From JBBDWK01 sp040902885 (GTDB lineage: Bacteria; Acidobacteriota; Terriglobia; Bryobacterales; Bryobacteraceae): a stretch of 64,000 nt of DNA. The DNA is taken from the NCBI GenBank assembly GCA_040902885.1, contig JBBDWK010000074.1:33821-97820 (forward strand), given 5' to 3'. The notes under the pieces are model-generated. The model was not told the origin of the DNA. It was given only the letters and a program-made list of their open reading frames with translations, and ran no database searches. Below are positions 1 to 9,594 of this stretch, piece after piece (positions within the stretch are counted from its first letter, which is position 1; each line of letters starts with the position of its first letter). Both the position numbers and the translations under genes were made by a program.

Positions 1-611
1 GCCACGGCGCGCACGGCCTCCATGTTGCCGATGGAGACGGGCTGCCCGCCGCCCGAATTATTGGTCGCCGTGAGCATGATGAGCGGGATGTGGCCCGCGC
101 CCTCGCGCTCGATCAGCCGCTCCAGCGCTTGCACGTCCATGTTGCCCTTGAAGTCCATGCGCAACTGGGTATCGGCGGCCTCGGGGACAGGCAGGTCCAC
201 GGCGCGCGCGCCGGTGAATTCGATGTTGGCGCGCGTGGTGTCGAAGTGCGTGTTGTTGGGAACCACGTGGCCGGGCCGGCACATCACCGTAAACAGGATG
301 CGCTCGGCGGCGCGGCCCTGATGCGTCGGGATGACGTGCCGGAAGCCGGTCAGCTCCTGAACTGCGCCGCGAAACCGGGTGAAGCTTTTGCTGCCCGCGT
401 AGGACTCGTCGCCGCGCATCATGGCCGCCCACTGATTCGTGGACATCGCGCTGGTGCCCGAATCCGTCAGCAGGTCGATCAGGATGTTCTCCGCATCGAT
501 CTGAAAGAGGTTGTAGCCTGCCTTTTCGAGCAGCCGCTCCCGCTCCTCGCGCGTGGTCTCGCGCAATGGTTCCACGCTTTTGATGCGAAAGGGCTCAATA
601 ATGGTCTTCAT
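1..611 (-). CDS. Tryptophanase / tyrosine phenol-lyase family (3' end outside window)
   Basis: PLP-dependent beta-eliminating lyase that would split tryptophan to indole, or tyrosine to phenol, plus pyruvate and ammonia in the cytoplasm. About 203 N-terminal residues are visible. They start at the ATG read from 611 (EPFRIKSVE) and include LLTDSGT, MMRGDESYAGS (the active-site Tyr), PTHQGR and GGQPVSIGNM; the PLP lysine would lie beyond the window edge. The start and the short spacing before FDTTR look like tyrosine phenol-lyase. However, the residue after that Phe is Asp, as in tryptophanase (Asp133 in E. coli), where tyrosine phenol-lyases have Thr124. Substrate is therefore unresolved, leaning to tryptophanase. 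The gene diverges from an ABC importer operon across 126 bp. Confidence 0.85.
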   Translation of the reverse strand, partial: MKTIIEPFRIKSVEPLRETTREERERLLEKAGYNLFQIDAENILIDLLTDSGTSAMSTNQWAAMMRGDESYAGSKSFTRFRGAVQELTGFRHVIPTHQGRAAERILFTVMCRPGHVVPNNTHFDTTRANIEFTGARAVDLPVPEAADTQLRMDFKGNMDVQALERLIEREGAGHIPLIMLTATNNSGGGQPVSIGNMEAVRAV

Positions 612-632
612 CGCACTGCGTCACGGGCTTAA

Positions 633-663
633 TTGCACTCGTGGCTGCAACTTCCGGCATAAT
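633..663 (+). promoter_or_regulatory. Possible sigma70-type promoter for the ABC importer operon
   Basis: In the divergent gap, TTGCAC (633-638) and CATAAT (658-663) are separated by 19 bases, longer than ideal. This is a guess based on similarity to consensus only; the -10-like box lies 75 bases before the TTG start at 738. Confidence 0.25.
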
Positions 664-737
664 GGTTTCGAATTGCAGCGCATCGAGTTCAGGTTCTCGG
701 GAGAACCATTGCCCTCGTTGTCCGCGCGGAGGCGGCG

Positions 738-1778
738 TTGACGTCTTCCTGCACAAGGAGAAGCCTGATTACGGGGGCGCTCACGGCGGGATGCGCGCGG
801 CGCGGCCAGCCCGCTCTCACTGTTTTCACCTGGGCCGGACCGTGGGGCCAGACTTTCGAACGCGCCCTCAAGCCGCTTTTCGAGCAGGCGACTGGAGCGA
901 ACGTCGTGTTCGACAACGGCTGGGGCGAGGACATTCCCAAGCTGCTGGCCGCCCCGCCGGACCAGCCTCCTTACGACGTGATGATCGTCGCTCCGTATAT
1001 TGCCTACGCCGTCATCCGCCGCAAATACTTTCAGAAACTCGACTGGGGCAAAATCCCAAACGCGCGCCTCTTTCATCCGGCCGTCCGCCGGAACTGGGTC
1101 TTCGAGGAAAATTGGGGCCTCACGTGGCCGGACGCCTTGCATACCGGCATTTACAACGTATCCACCGCGCCGCGCCCCGTATCCTGGAGTGAGGTGCTGG
1201 ATCGCGATCCCGGATTATACCGCGCGAGCTACATGTCGCTGTACACGTTCTCCGCGGCGCGCTATCCCGGCCGCGCCGCCGAAGCGATCGCGCAAGACTT
1301 CGAAGGCGCATTCGCTTTCGCCCGCGAGCAGCGGCGCAAAGTCTCCTATTGGTGGCCCACGTCTCCGGACATGGCGTTCAATCTGCTGCAGGGCAACGTC
1401 AAGACCGGGAACATCCATAGCGTCGACGCCTTTGGATTGCTGCGCAACCAAAGCTCGCTCGACGTCTTCCTGACGGAGGACCGCGCCCACTTTCAAGCGA
1501 TATGGCTGGTTCCACGGGGCACGCGGTATCGCGAGCTTGCGCACGAGTTCATCAATCAGTTCGCCAGCTCCGAATTCCAACGCGAGTACGCGGCCGCCGG
1601 GTTCCCCACCTCCGTTCCGGCGCTGGCGCGGGAACAAGCTCGCCGCGATCCGCTGTGGGCGCGGATCAATCCTCACGCCGAAGCCGATTTCGACAAGCTC
1701 CGCTACTATCCGTACGACACATATCTGCGACACTGGGACGACATGACCGGAAGGTGGAACCGGGAGATCCTTGTCTAA
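738..1778 (+). CDS. ABC transporter substrate-binding protein, spermidine/putrescine (PotD-like) class
   Basis: Extracytoplasmic binding protein of a polyamine-type ABC importer, 346 aa. It starts at TTG 738, supported by GGAGG at 728-732 with 5-base spacing. The N-terminus TRRSLITGALTAGC looks like an export signal ending in a possible lipoprotein Cys. The mature part follows the PotD layout: TVFTWAGPW strand, then PYDVMIVAPYIAYAVI, then a KLDW segment. Family members bind polyamines, amino-phosphonates or related cations, and the true ligand cannot be read here. First gene of a four-gene operon. It faces a tryptophanase-like gene, so an amino acid or amine substrate is an open possibility. 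Confidence 0.85.
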   Translation: MTSSCTRRSLITGALTAGCARRGQPALTVFTWAGPWGQTFERALKPLFEQATGANVVFDNGWGEDIPKLLAAPPDQPPYDVMIVAPYIAYAVIRRKYFQKLDWGKIPNARLFHPAVRRNWVFEENWGLTWPDALHTGIYNVSTAPRPVSWSEVLDRDPGLYRASYMSLYTFSAARYPGRAAEAIAQDFEGAFAFAREQRRKVSYWWPTSPDMAFNLLQGNVKTGNIHSVDAFGLLRNQSSLDVFLTEDRAHFQAIWLVPRGTRYRELAHEFINQFASSEFQREYAAAGFPTSVPALAREQARRDPLWARINPHAEADFDKLRYYPYDTYLRHWDDMTGRWNREILV

Positions 1779-1787
1779 GGTTCGCCG

Positions 1788-2498
1788 ATGATCGAATTCG
1801 CGGAAGTCAGCAAGAGCTTCGGCAGCGTCCCGGCGCTGAGCGATGCGTCTATCGAGTTGAAGGCCGGGGAATTCCTCGCGGTGCTGGGGCCTTCGGGTTG
1901 CGGCAAGACGACGCTGCTGCGGATTGCCGGAGGATACGAAGTTCCGGACTCCGGCCGTGTGCTTCTCGGCGGCAAGGACATCACGGATCTCGCGCCGAAC
2001 CGCCGCAACTTCGGCATGGTCTTCCAGAATTACGCGCTCTTTCCACACATGTCCGTGCTCGACAACGTCGAACTCGGATTACGCATGCGCGGCATGGCGA
2101 AGGGGGAACGCCGGAGGCGTGCGCTTGACATGCTGTCGCTCGTGCGCCTGGAAGGAGTGGAGAAGCGGCGTCCCGCGGAGTTGTCGGGCGGGCAGCAGCA
2201 GCGCGTGGCACTGGCGCGCGCACTGGTGATCGAGCCGGCCGCGCTCCTGCTCGATGAGCCGCTGGCCAATCTCGACCGTAACGTGCGGCTGCAGATGCGG
2301 GACGAATTGCGGGCGCTGCAACAGAGGCTGCGCATCAGTACGGTGCTGGTGACGCACGATCAGGAAGAGGCGCTCGCCATCGCGGACCGGATCGCGGTGA
2401 TGGACGGCGGCCGGATCGAGCAGACGGGCCGCGCGTTGGACCTCTGCCTCAACCCCGCCAGTGCCTTCGTTTCGTCGTTCCTCGGGCTGCACGGATGA
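1788..2498 (+). CDS. ABC transporter ATP-binding protein (PotA-like)
   Basis: ATPase of the importer, 236 aa. It has Walker A GPSGCGKTT (about residues 34-42), Q-loop FQNYALFPH, signature LSGGQQQRVALARAL, Walker B LLLDEPLANLD and the H-loop VTHDQEEAL, matching the spermidine/putrescine/iron CUT1-like ATPase group. It is shorter than PotA (about 370 aa) because the C-terminal regulatory OB domain is absent. Starts 9 bases after the binding-protein gene and overlaps the next gene by 4 bases (ATGA). Confidence 0.92.
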   Translation: MIEFAEVSKSFGSVPALSDASIELKAGEFLAVLGPSGCGKTTLLRIAGGYEVPDSGRVLLGGKDITDLAPNRRNFGMVFQNYALFPHMSVLDNVELGLRMRGMAKGERRRRALDMLSLVRLEGVEKRRPAELSGGQQQRVALARALVIEPAALLLDEPLANLDRNVRLQMRDELRALQQRLRISTVLVTHDQEEALAIADRIAVMDGGRIEQTGRALDLCLNPASAFVSSFLGLHG

Positions 2499-3298
2499 AG
2501 GACAAGCCCGGTCCCGCGCTGCTTCTCGCGCCATCGGCTTTCCTGTGGATAGCCGGCGTGCTTGCGCCGCTCGTTTTCGTGGTGCGGATGAGCCTGTACT
2601 CCCGCGGCGACGTGTCCGGCGAGAAACGTCTGGACACGCTTTTCTATCAGCCTGGAACGTGGTCCGTGGACGGCTACGTCAAGGTGTTGACGGAGCCGTT
2701 CTACTTGCGCATGTTCGGCTTCACGCTCCTACTGGCGCTGGTCGTAAGCGTCATTACGCTGCTGCTCGGATACCTGCTTGCCTACACCATCTACCGCGCT
2801 TCTCCGCGCGCCAAAATCGTACTGATCCTGATGGTGGCGCTGCCGAAGTTTACAAACATCCTGGTGTTCGTTTACGGAGTGAAGATGATCTTCGGCCCGA
2901 ACGGGTTCTGGCCGGTGGTTGCGGGAGAGGTGTTGCTGCTGATGCCTTATGCGGCGCTGACCATCGCCGCGGCCCTGGAAGCTGTGCCATACCATTTAGT
3001 GGAAGCCGCGCGAGGTCTCGGCGCGTCGTCCGCGTCGGCCTTTTGGCGTGTAACTCTTCCTCTGAGTTTGCCTGGCGTATCCGCCGCGGCCATCCTGACG
3101 CTGCTGTGGAGCGCGGGCGCTTTTCTTGCGCCGTATCTTCTGGGACAGCCTGCGCAGTACACGGTCGCCGTGGAGGTGGATAGACAGGTGCATCAGGATA
3201 TGGACTGGACCGTCGCGGCGGCGTTGAACGTCCTGCTGATCTCCTTTCTTGCCGCAGGCACGTACGCGCTGTCGGCGGCGCGGCGGAGGCTGGCATGA
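2495..3298 (+). CDS. ABC transporter permease (PotB-like)
   Basis: Inner-membrane permease, 267 aa, with about six hydrophobic segments and the EAA coupling loop (VEAARGLGASSASAFWRVTLPLS). First of two unlike permeases, as usual in PotABCD systems. Overlaps the ATPase gene upstream and the second permease downstream by 4 bases each, so the operon is translationally coupled. Confidence 0.88.
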   Translation: MKDKPGPALLLAPSAFLWIAGVLAPLVFVVRMSLYSRGDVSGEKRLDTLFYQPGTWSVDGYVKVLTEPFYLRMFGFTLLLALVVSVITLLLGYLLAYTIYRASPRAKIVLILMVALPKFTNILVFVYGVKMIFGPNGFWPVVAGEVLLLMPYAALTIAAALEAVPYHLVEAARGLGASSASAFWRVTLPLSLPGVSAAAILTLLWSAGAFLAPYLLGQPAQYTVAVEVDRQVHQDMDWTVAAALNVLLISFLAAGTYALSAARRRLA

Positions 3299-4059
3299 AA
3301 TGGCTGGCTTATCTCGTGCTGGCGCTGCTGCTCACGCCGCTGGCGCTCTCGATTCTAGTATCCTTCACCCCATCCCGCTATCTCGAACTGCCGCGGGGCG
3401 AATGGACGCTGAGCTGGTACCGCCAATTTTTCGATAGCCCGGCGTGGACGAGCGCTCTTGAAAATAGTCTGCTCGTCGCGGCTCTGACGGCGCTCATCTC
3501 AGTGACGACAGGCATCGCCACGGCTGTGGCTGCCGTGCGACACCAGTTCCGCTGGAAGAGCCTCTGGGAAAAGGCGTTGCTGGTGCCGTTGGTCCTTCCC
3601 GGCGTAGCGCTGGCCGTCGGGATGATGGCGCTGATCCGTCTGACACCGCTGTGGGGGAGCCATCTCGGCTTGGCGCTGGCGCATTCCGTGCTGGTCGTTC
3701 CGGTGGCGTATCTTGTCATCCGGGCATCGCTGGAGCAAGTCGACCTGAATCTCGAGGCGGCCGCGCGTGGGCTAGGCGCGACTCCGTTGCAGGTCTTCCG
3801 CTACGTGACGCTGCCCCTGACGATGCCGGGCATTCTTTCGGCGACGCTGTTCGCTCTGGTCATCTCGCTGAACGAGGTCACGCTGACGCTGTTTCTGGCC
3901 ACGCGATACACCGAAACCCTCCCCCGCGTGATCTGGCCCAATCTGCGCTTCGCCATCACGCCGCTGGTGGCGGCGGCGTCCATCATACTCCTGGCTCTGA
4001 CGTTCCCCGCCCTGGTCGCCGCGGGCTGGTGGCTGCGTCCGAGGCGCGGCAACCGCTGA
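3295..4059 (+). CDS. ABC transporter permease (PotC-like)
   Basis: Second permease, 254 aa. It starts MKWLAYLVLALLLTPLALSI and has the EAA loop LEAARGLGATPLQVFRYVTLP, the characteristic PotC-side sequence. Last gene of the importer operon; the next gene, a TonB receptor, begins 130 bases downstream and is probably separately controlled. Confidence 0.9.
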   Translation: MKWLAYLVLALLLTPLALSILVSFTPSRYLELPRGEWTLSWYRQFFDSPAWTSALENSLLVAALTALISVTTGIATAVAAVRHQFRWKSLWEKALLVPLVLPGVALAVGMMALIRLTPLWGSHLGLALAHSVLVVPVAYLVIRASLEQVDLNLEAAARGLGATPLQVFRYVTLPLTMPGILSATLFALVISLNEVTLTLFLATRYTETLPRVIWPNLRFAITPLVAAASIILLALTFPALVAAGWWLRPRRGNR

Positions 4060-4189
4060 TTCCCCAAACAGCCGGAAATCGGAAACTGATTTGCGATCCT
4101 TCCGAAACCGTCCTTGACGGCGCTTGCAAACGCCGCGCCGGTTCGGGCATGATGATTTCACGTATCTGAAAACAGCAGGGGGTCGATTT

Positions 4190-7100
4190 GTGAGGCAGCT
4201 TTTTCTTATCGTTCTTGTTGCGTGCCCAATCGCGTTGTACGGCCAGGCGACATTCGGAACCATTACCGGAACGGTGACGGACAACTCCGGCGCCGTAATC
4301 CCAAACGCGGCATTACAGGTTACCAACCAGGGGACCAATATCAGCCGGTCCGCGACCAGCGACGGTTCCGGGAACTACGAGTTCACGCATCTCAATTCCG
4401 GAACCTACAGCATCACGGCCAGGGTGGCCGGCTTCAAGACGTTCGTGACACAGGGCATCGCAGTTGAAGCCCTGCGCACGGTACGGGTCGAGGTGCGGAT
4501 GGATGTGGGCGAAGTCGGCACGGAAATTATGGTGCAAGGCGCGGCGCCGGTGGTGGAGACCGACGTGCCCAGCATCTCCGACGTGAAGACCCTGCGCGAT
4601 CTCAAGGACCTTCCGTTGAATATCCGCAGCACGGTCAGCGGAACTGGCGACAGCGGCCTCTATCGGTACGTATTCATGACGCCGACCGGATACCAGGGCG
4701 GCGGATCGCGGTTTTCGCTAGGCGGCGGGCGCGGCAGCCAGAACTACTTCAACGTAGACGGCATCAGCTCGAACTCGCCGGCGTTCGGCAACTCCATCGG
4801 GCCGGCCGAGCCGTCGTTCGAGTCGATTCAGGAAGTGCGCTTCGAGATTGTCAACAACAAAGCCGAGTTCGGGGAAGTGGCCAACATCACGGCCATCACG
4901 AAGAGCGGCGCCAACGACATACACGGCGGGCTGTTCTGGTATCACGAAAACTCGGCGCTGAACGCGCGCCCTTACTTCGCTGCGTCGCTCGGCCAGAATA
5001 TCCGCAATAATTTCGGCGTCTCCATCGGCGGCCCCATCAAGCGGAACAAGGCCTTCTTCTTCGGCACGTTTGAGGGTGAGCGGCAACGCCAGCCCTCTAA
5101 CATCGCGCCCAATCTGCCGACTACCTTGATGCGGCAGGGCGACTTCTCGCAGCTCCTCAACCAGTCGTCGCCGATTATCGTGCGCAACCCGTTCGCGGGC
5201 GGCACGCCTTTCCCCAACAATGTCATTCCCGCAAACCTGCTCAACCAAGGGTCGTTGCGCTGGCAGGACCGCTTCTTCCCGCTGCCGAACTTTGGCGACC
5301 CGGGGCTGACGGTGGCCAACTATCGCGCGACCGTTCCGCAGCAGATCCGGCACGACCAGTTCGACGTTCGAGTCGACTACAACGTGAACGCCTCCAACAA
5401 TCTCTACGCGCGCGTCTCGTACAAACGCTCGGAGCCGAGGGTGCTCGACAGCGGTCTTCCCGCCGAGCTTACGGGTTACCGGGTGCAGGTCCGCATGGCG
5501 CGTCAGGTGGCCATCTCCGATACCTGGACCATCACCCCGCGCCTGATCAACGAATTCAAAGTCGGCTTCGCGCGGAACTTCAACCCCCGCCAGGGCACGC
5601 TGCTTGGCCAGGACCTGGTGGACCTGGTCGGCATTCAGGGGCTCCAGCCCGCGCCGGGTATCGAGAACGTGCCCACGGTAAACATTGTCGGCTTCCACAC
5701 CTTCAACCAGATCGCCAAGGCCGCGCCGGCGGAGAACACCTATCAGGTGGTCGACCAGCTCACTCACATCCGCGGCCGCCACACCATCAAAGGCGGCTTC
5801 GAGTTCCGGCCGCAGCAGTATAACGACTTCATCCAGCCGCAGTTCGGCACCTATGGCTTCACCGCGTTTGCGTCCGGTTATTCCTATGCCGACTTCCTCC
5901 TCGGCCTGCCGAACACCACTTCCCGCAACTACGTCCGCCCGCCCCGTTACGCGCGCTTCTATTCCCTGAGCGGATTCATCCAGGATGACTTCAAACTCAG
6001 CCCGACGCTCACCCTGAGCTACGGTCTGCGTTACGACTACAATCAGCCCGCGCGCGATAAGGACGACATTATCTTCAATGTCGATCCCGCGCAGGGCCGG
6101 CTGGTGGTGCCGAACGAAACCATCCTGCAGCAATACGTGAATCCGCTATTTCCGAGCCAGATTCCCATCGTGACCGCCCAGCAGGCTGGCTTCCCGGACA
6201 GGTCCCTGCGCAATTCCGACCGCAACAATTTTGGTCCCCGTTTAGGCTTCGCGTGGCGTCCGTTTGGAGGCACCAGGACGGTGCTTCGCGGCGGCTATGG
6301 ACTCTTCAGCGACGACTTTACAGCGGACGTTTTTTCTCCTCTGTATGGAGGTCCCTTCGCGCTGACCGAGAGCTTCGTCAACGTCGTCAGCAACAGCACG
6401 CCGCTGCTCACGTTCCAGCGCCCTTTCCTGGACCGCGGAACCACCGGCAACGTGGACGTCACGGGTCTCTCGACAGACCTTCGCAACGCATACGCCCAGC
6501 AGTGGAATCTCACCATTGAGCGCGAGATCGCGGCGTCCATCGGCCTTCGCCTTTCGTACATCGGCGCCAAGTCCACGCAGCTTGTCTACGGCCGTAACGT
6601 CAACCAGCCCGCGGCCAGCGCGATTCCGTTCAGCCAGAACCGCCGGCCCGCGCCGCTATTCCGCAATATGATCATTCGCCAGAACGGCGGGAACCACATG
6701 TACCACGCGCTGAGCACGGAAGTGGAGAGGAAGTGGCAAAGGGGACTTTCTTTCATGGTTGCCTGGACCTGGGCCAAGAACCTCACCGACGTGGATGAGA
6801 CGGGCGGCGTCGAAGGGGGCACCACTCTCGAGAACAGCTTCAACCGGACCCGCGAGCGCGGAAACGCGCAGTTCAGCCCCCGGCATCGTCTTGTTTCAAC
6901 CGTGATTTGGGAACTGCCGTTCGGACGCGGCAAGAAGTATCTGGCGCAGCCGGGGATTGCTGGGGCGATCCTGGGCGGCTGGCAGTTGAGCGGTGCCTAC
7001 ACCGCGCAAACGGGCGAATTCCTTACGCCTTCGTTCGCCGGTTCCGACCCGTCCGGCACACAGACCGTGGGCGGCATCCCGGACCGTATCGGCGACGGCA

Positions 7101-7435
7101 ATCTGCCGGGCGGCGAGCGGTCGATCGAACGATGGTTCGACGCCTCCGCCTTCGCCGTTCCCGCAATCGGCGGGTTCGGCAACTCCGGCAAGGGCATCCT
7201 CGTGGGTCCGGGAAGACATGTCGCCAGCGCGGCGCTCTTCAAATCGGTTCCCTTGGGCGAGAGGATGAACCTGCGTTTTCAGATGAGCTTTACGAATCTG
7301 TTCAACACGGCGAACTTCGATGTGCCGAGTCTCAACATATCGGCTCCGAATGCGGTGGCGCGCATCCGCGCCACTCAGGGGCGCGACCTCGCCGGCCCGC
7401 GAAACGGGCTAATAGGTATCCGCCTGGATTTCTAG
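4190..7435 (+). CDS. TonB-dependent receptor-like outer-membrane protein with N-terminal carboxypeptidase-regulatory domain (1)
   Basis: Oar-type outer-membrane receptor, 1081 aa. I choose GTG 4190 because AGGGGG at 4177-4182 precedes it and a signal peptide (RQLFLIVLVACPIALYGQ) follows at once; a TTG at 4124 would only add a non-signal leader. Domain order: signal peptide, CNA-B/carboxypeptidase-regulatory fold (GTITGTVTDNSGAVIPNA..., about residues 25-105), plug (VDGISSNSPAFGN, AITKSGANDIHGG), then a long beta-barrel ending in LDF, the C-terminal aromatic typical of BAM substrates. These proteins probably import large glycans, peptides or metal chelates. It is followed after 1 base by a secreted hydrolase, suggesting a joint uptake/degradation unit. 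Confidence 0.85.
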   Translation: MRQLFLIVLVACPIALYGQATFGTITGTVTDNSGAVIPNAALQVTNQGTNISRSATSDGSGNYEFTHLNSGTYSITARVAGFKTFVTQGIAVEALRTVRVEVRMDVGEVGTEIMVQGAAPVVETDVPSISDVKTLRDLKDLPLNIRSTVSGTGDSGLYRYVFMTPTGYQGGGSRFSLGGGRGSQNYFNVDGISSNSPAFGNSIGPAEPSFESIQEVRFEIVNNKAEFGEVANITAITKSGANDIHGGLFWYHENSALNARPYFAASLGQNIRNNFGVSIGGPIKRNKAFFFGTFEGERQRQPSNIAPNLPTTLMRQGDFSQLLNQSSPIIVRNPFAGGTPFPNNVIPANLLNQGSLRWQDRFFPLPNFGDPGLTVANYRATVPQQIRHDQFDVRVDYNVNASNNLYARVSYKRSEPRVLDSGLPAELTGYRVQVRMARQVAISDTWTITPRLINEFKVGFARNFNPRQGTLLGQDLVDLVGIQGLQPAPGIENVPTVNIVGFHTFNQIAKAAPAENTYQVVDQLTHIRGRHTIKGGFEFRPQQYNDFIQPQFGTYGFTAFASGYSYADFLLGLPNTTSRNYVRPPRYARFYSLSGFIQDDFKLSPTLTLSYGLRYDYNQPARDKDDIIFNVDPAQGRLVVPNETILQQYVNPLFPSQIPIVTAQQAGFPDRSLRNSDRNNFGPRLGFAWRPFGGTRTVLRGGYGLFSDDFTADVFSPLYGGPFALTESFVNVVSNSTPLLTFQRPFLDRGTTGNVDVTGLSTDLRNAYAQQWNLTIEREIAASIGLRLSYIGAKSTQLVYGRNVNQPAASAIPFSQNRRPAPLFRNMIIRQNGGNHMYHALSTEVERKWQRGLSFMVAWTWAKNLTDVDETGGVEGGTTLENSFNRTRERGNAQFSPRHRLVSTVIWELPFGRGKKYLAQPGIAGAILGGWQLSGAYTAQTGEFLTPSFAGSDPSGTQTVGGIPDRIGDGNLPGGERSIERWFDASAFAVPAIGGFGNSGKGILVGPGRHVASAALFKSVPLGERMNLRFQMSFTNLFNTANFDVPSLNISAPNAVARIRATQGRDLAGPRNGLIGIRLDF

Positions 7436-7436
7436 C

Positions 7437-9539
7437 ATGAACCGGCGCGATTTCGGACTCGCTTTTCTTGCCTCCGGCTTCTCCGCGAAATTATGCGGGG
7501 AGCCGGTGGCTTCCTACGCGGACGAGCACCCCGATATGCTGCTCCGCCATCTGGTCGCGGAGCTGAACGATCTTTCCGCGAAGTGGGATCGCGAGCGCGA
7601 AAAGATAGCCACCCCGGCGCAGATTGAAGCGCGCAACCGGTATGTGCGCGAGAAGATGCGCGAGATGATTCATGGCCTTCCCGACCGAAATCCGCTCGGG
7701 CCAAAGATCGTGAAATCCTTCGAGAGGCCCGGATACCGGGTGGAAAACGTGATGTTCCAGAGCCGGCCGGACTTCTGGGTCACGGGCAATCTCTATGTGC
7801 CTCTCTCCGGCAAGGGACCATTCCCGGGAATCATCTCTCCGTGCGGCCACTACGCCGACTCCCGCATGAATCCGGAGTATCAGGCCGCGTACATCAACCT
7901 GGTAAAGAACGGATTCGTGGTGCTCGCGTACGATCCTATCGGACAGGGCGAACGCCGGCAGTATTGGAATCCGGCCACTAACGTTACCGACGTCGGCGGC
8001 GCAACCACCGAGCATTCCATGTGCGGGCAGTTGCTGCTGCTTATGGGCGAGGATCTGACGCACTACCGCATTTGGGACGGGATGCGCGCCGTCGACTATA
8101 TGCTGACCCGTCCGGAAGTGGACCCGGAGAAGATCGGCTGTGCCGGTCACTCGGGTGGAGGAACACTGACGCGTTTCATTGCGGCGCTGGATGAGCGCGT
8201 CAAGGTGGCTGTCATCAACGAGGGCGGCACGACCAACCGCTGGCCCATCGACCTGCTGCCGGAAAGCCGCATCGGACCTTCGGACGTGGAGCAGAACCTG
8301 TTCCCCGGGGCGTTGCTCGGCGTCGATCACGTGGATATGCAGGTCGCCATCGCGCCAAGACCTTTGTTGGCCCTGATCGAAGACTATTCGCCGCGGTTCC
8401 TGCGAGCGGCGGATCGCATCCGAAAGCGTTACGAGCAACTCGGTGTCGGCGACCGGTTCGCCACGGAGCCGGCCAACGATCCTCACGCATGGACGGTAAA
8501 GCTGCGGCTGGCCACGACGCGCTGGTTTTCCCGCTGGTTCTACGGCAAACCGGGGCCGGATGTGGAGCCGGAGTTCGATGTGGAGCCGGAGGCCCGGCTT
8601 TACTGCACGCCGAATGGGTCGATCCGTTACGCGAGACAAGGCGCGACCATCTACACGCTGATCGCCAAGAAGCAGGCGCAGTTGCCTCCGAATCCAGATG
8701 AGCCGGCGAAAATCGAGGACATCCGGAAGCTGCTGGACTATCGGCATCATACCGGCCCGCTGGACGTGCGGCATATCGTGACCACGCCGCGCAAGGGCTA
8801 CTCGATCGAGAAACTGCAGTTCCTCTCCGAACCGGGGATCTACATTCCCGCATGGACATTCGTGCCCGATAAGCCGGCGCGCAAGCCGGCGATCCTGTAC
8901 GTCCACGAAAGCGGCAAGGAAGCCGACGGGCTGGAGTTCGGTCCCATGGAAGAGCTGGTGCGCCAGGGCGAGTTGGTGGTTTCCATCGACGTGCGCGGCA
9001 TCGGCGCTACCCGGCCGCCGCATGCCCCTCCCGGCTCCCGCCCGGGTCCGTTCGGTTTTCTCTTCGATGTGGAGACGGCCATGGCCTATCTGGCCTGGTT
9101 CGCCAACCGGTCGCTCCTCGGCATGCGCGTTCAGGATGTGGTGCGGGCGGTGGATTATACGCTCAGCCGCAAGGATGCCGATACGGGCGGCGTGCGGGTA
9201 ATTGGAAAAGGCGCGGGCGCATTATGGACGCTGTTTGCGGCAGCCCTCGATCCGCGCATCCGATCCGTGGTCTGCGAGCGCGGTCTGGTCTCCTACCAAG
9301 CCCTTACGCAGACGGATCGATATCTGCACGGGGCAAGCGGCTTCATCCGCGATGTGCTCCTGCGCTTCGATCTTCCCCAGGTTGCGGCCCTGCTCGCGGA
9401 CCGCGAATTGACCGTCAAGAGCGCCGCCGATCCCATGAAACAGCGTCTCGCCCCGGCCCAGGTGGAGAAGGTCTACATTCCCACTGCGGCAGCCTTTCAA
9501 AAGGCGGGCCGCGCACAGTATTTCCGCGTCCTCGCGTAA
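7437..9539 (+). CDS. Secreted double alpha/beta-hydrolase (acetyl xylan esterase / prolyl-oligopeptidase-like)
   Basis: 700 aa with a Tat-like leader (NRRDFGLAFLASGF). Two alpha/beta-hydrolase lobes lie in tandem. The first (about residues 90-370) has the nucleophile elbow GHSGGG near residue 238 and a DPIGQGER segment of the acetyl xylan esterase/dienelactone type. The second (about residues 450-640) shows GKGAGALW where an elbow is expected, with Ala in place of the Ser, so it is probably not catalytic. Its ATG lies 1 base after the receptor stop, so co-expression is likely. Substrate unknown; an ester- or acyl-decorated polymer is an inference. Confidence 0.8.
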   Translation: MNRRDFGLAFLASGFSAKLCGEPVASYADEHPDMLLRHLVAELNDLSAKWDREREKIATPAQIEARNRYVREKMREMIHGLPDRNPLGPKIVKSFERPGYRVENVMFQSRPDFWVTGNLYVPLSGKGPFPGIISPCGHYADSRMNPEYQAAYINLVKNGFVVLAYDPIGQGERRQYWNPATNVTDVGGATTEHSMCGQLLLLMGEDLTHYRIWDGMRAVDYMLTRPEVDPEKIGCAGHSGGGTLTRFIAALDERVKVAVINEGGTTNRWPIDLLPESRIGPSDVEQNLFPGALLGVDHVDMQVAIAPRPLLALIEDYSPRFLRAADRIRKRYEQLGVGDRFATEPANDPHAWTVKLRLATTRWFSRWFYGKPGPDVEPEFDVEPEARLYCTPNGSIRYARQGATIYTLIAKKQAQLPPNPDEPAKIEDIRKLLDYRHHTGPLDVRHIVTTPRKGYSIEKLQFLSEPGIYIPAWTFVPDKPARKPAILYVHESGKEADGLEFGPMEELVRQGELVVSIDVRGIGATRPPHAPPGSRPGPFGFLFDVETAMAYLAWFANRSLLGMRVQDVVRAVDYTLSRKDADTGGVRVIGKGAGALWTLFAAALDPRIRSVVCERGLVSYQALTQTDRYLHGASGFIRDVLLRFDLPQVAALLADRELTVKSAADPMKQRLAPAQVEKVYIPTAAAFQKAGRAQYFRVLA

Positions 9540-9594
9540 CGCTGCACTCTGCCTTTAAAATTGATTACAATGAGCTTGTTGCAAGCCAGTTGCC

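Noticed and set aside
4718..6133. 471-codon open frame on the minus strand
   Set aside because: Antisense shadow of the first TonB receptor with no family features.
7491..9023. 510-codon open frame on the minus strand
   Set aside because: Antisense shadow of the double hydrolase gene; His/Arg-rich composition typical of shadow frames.
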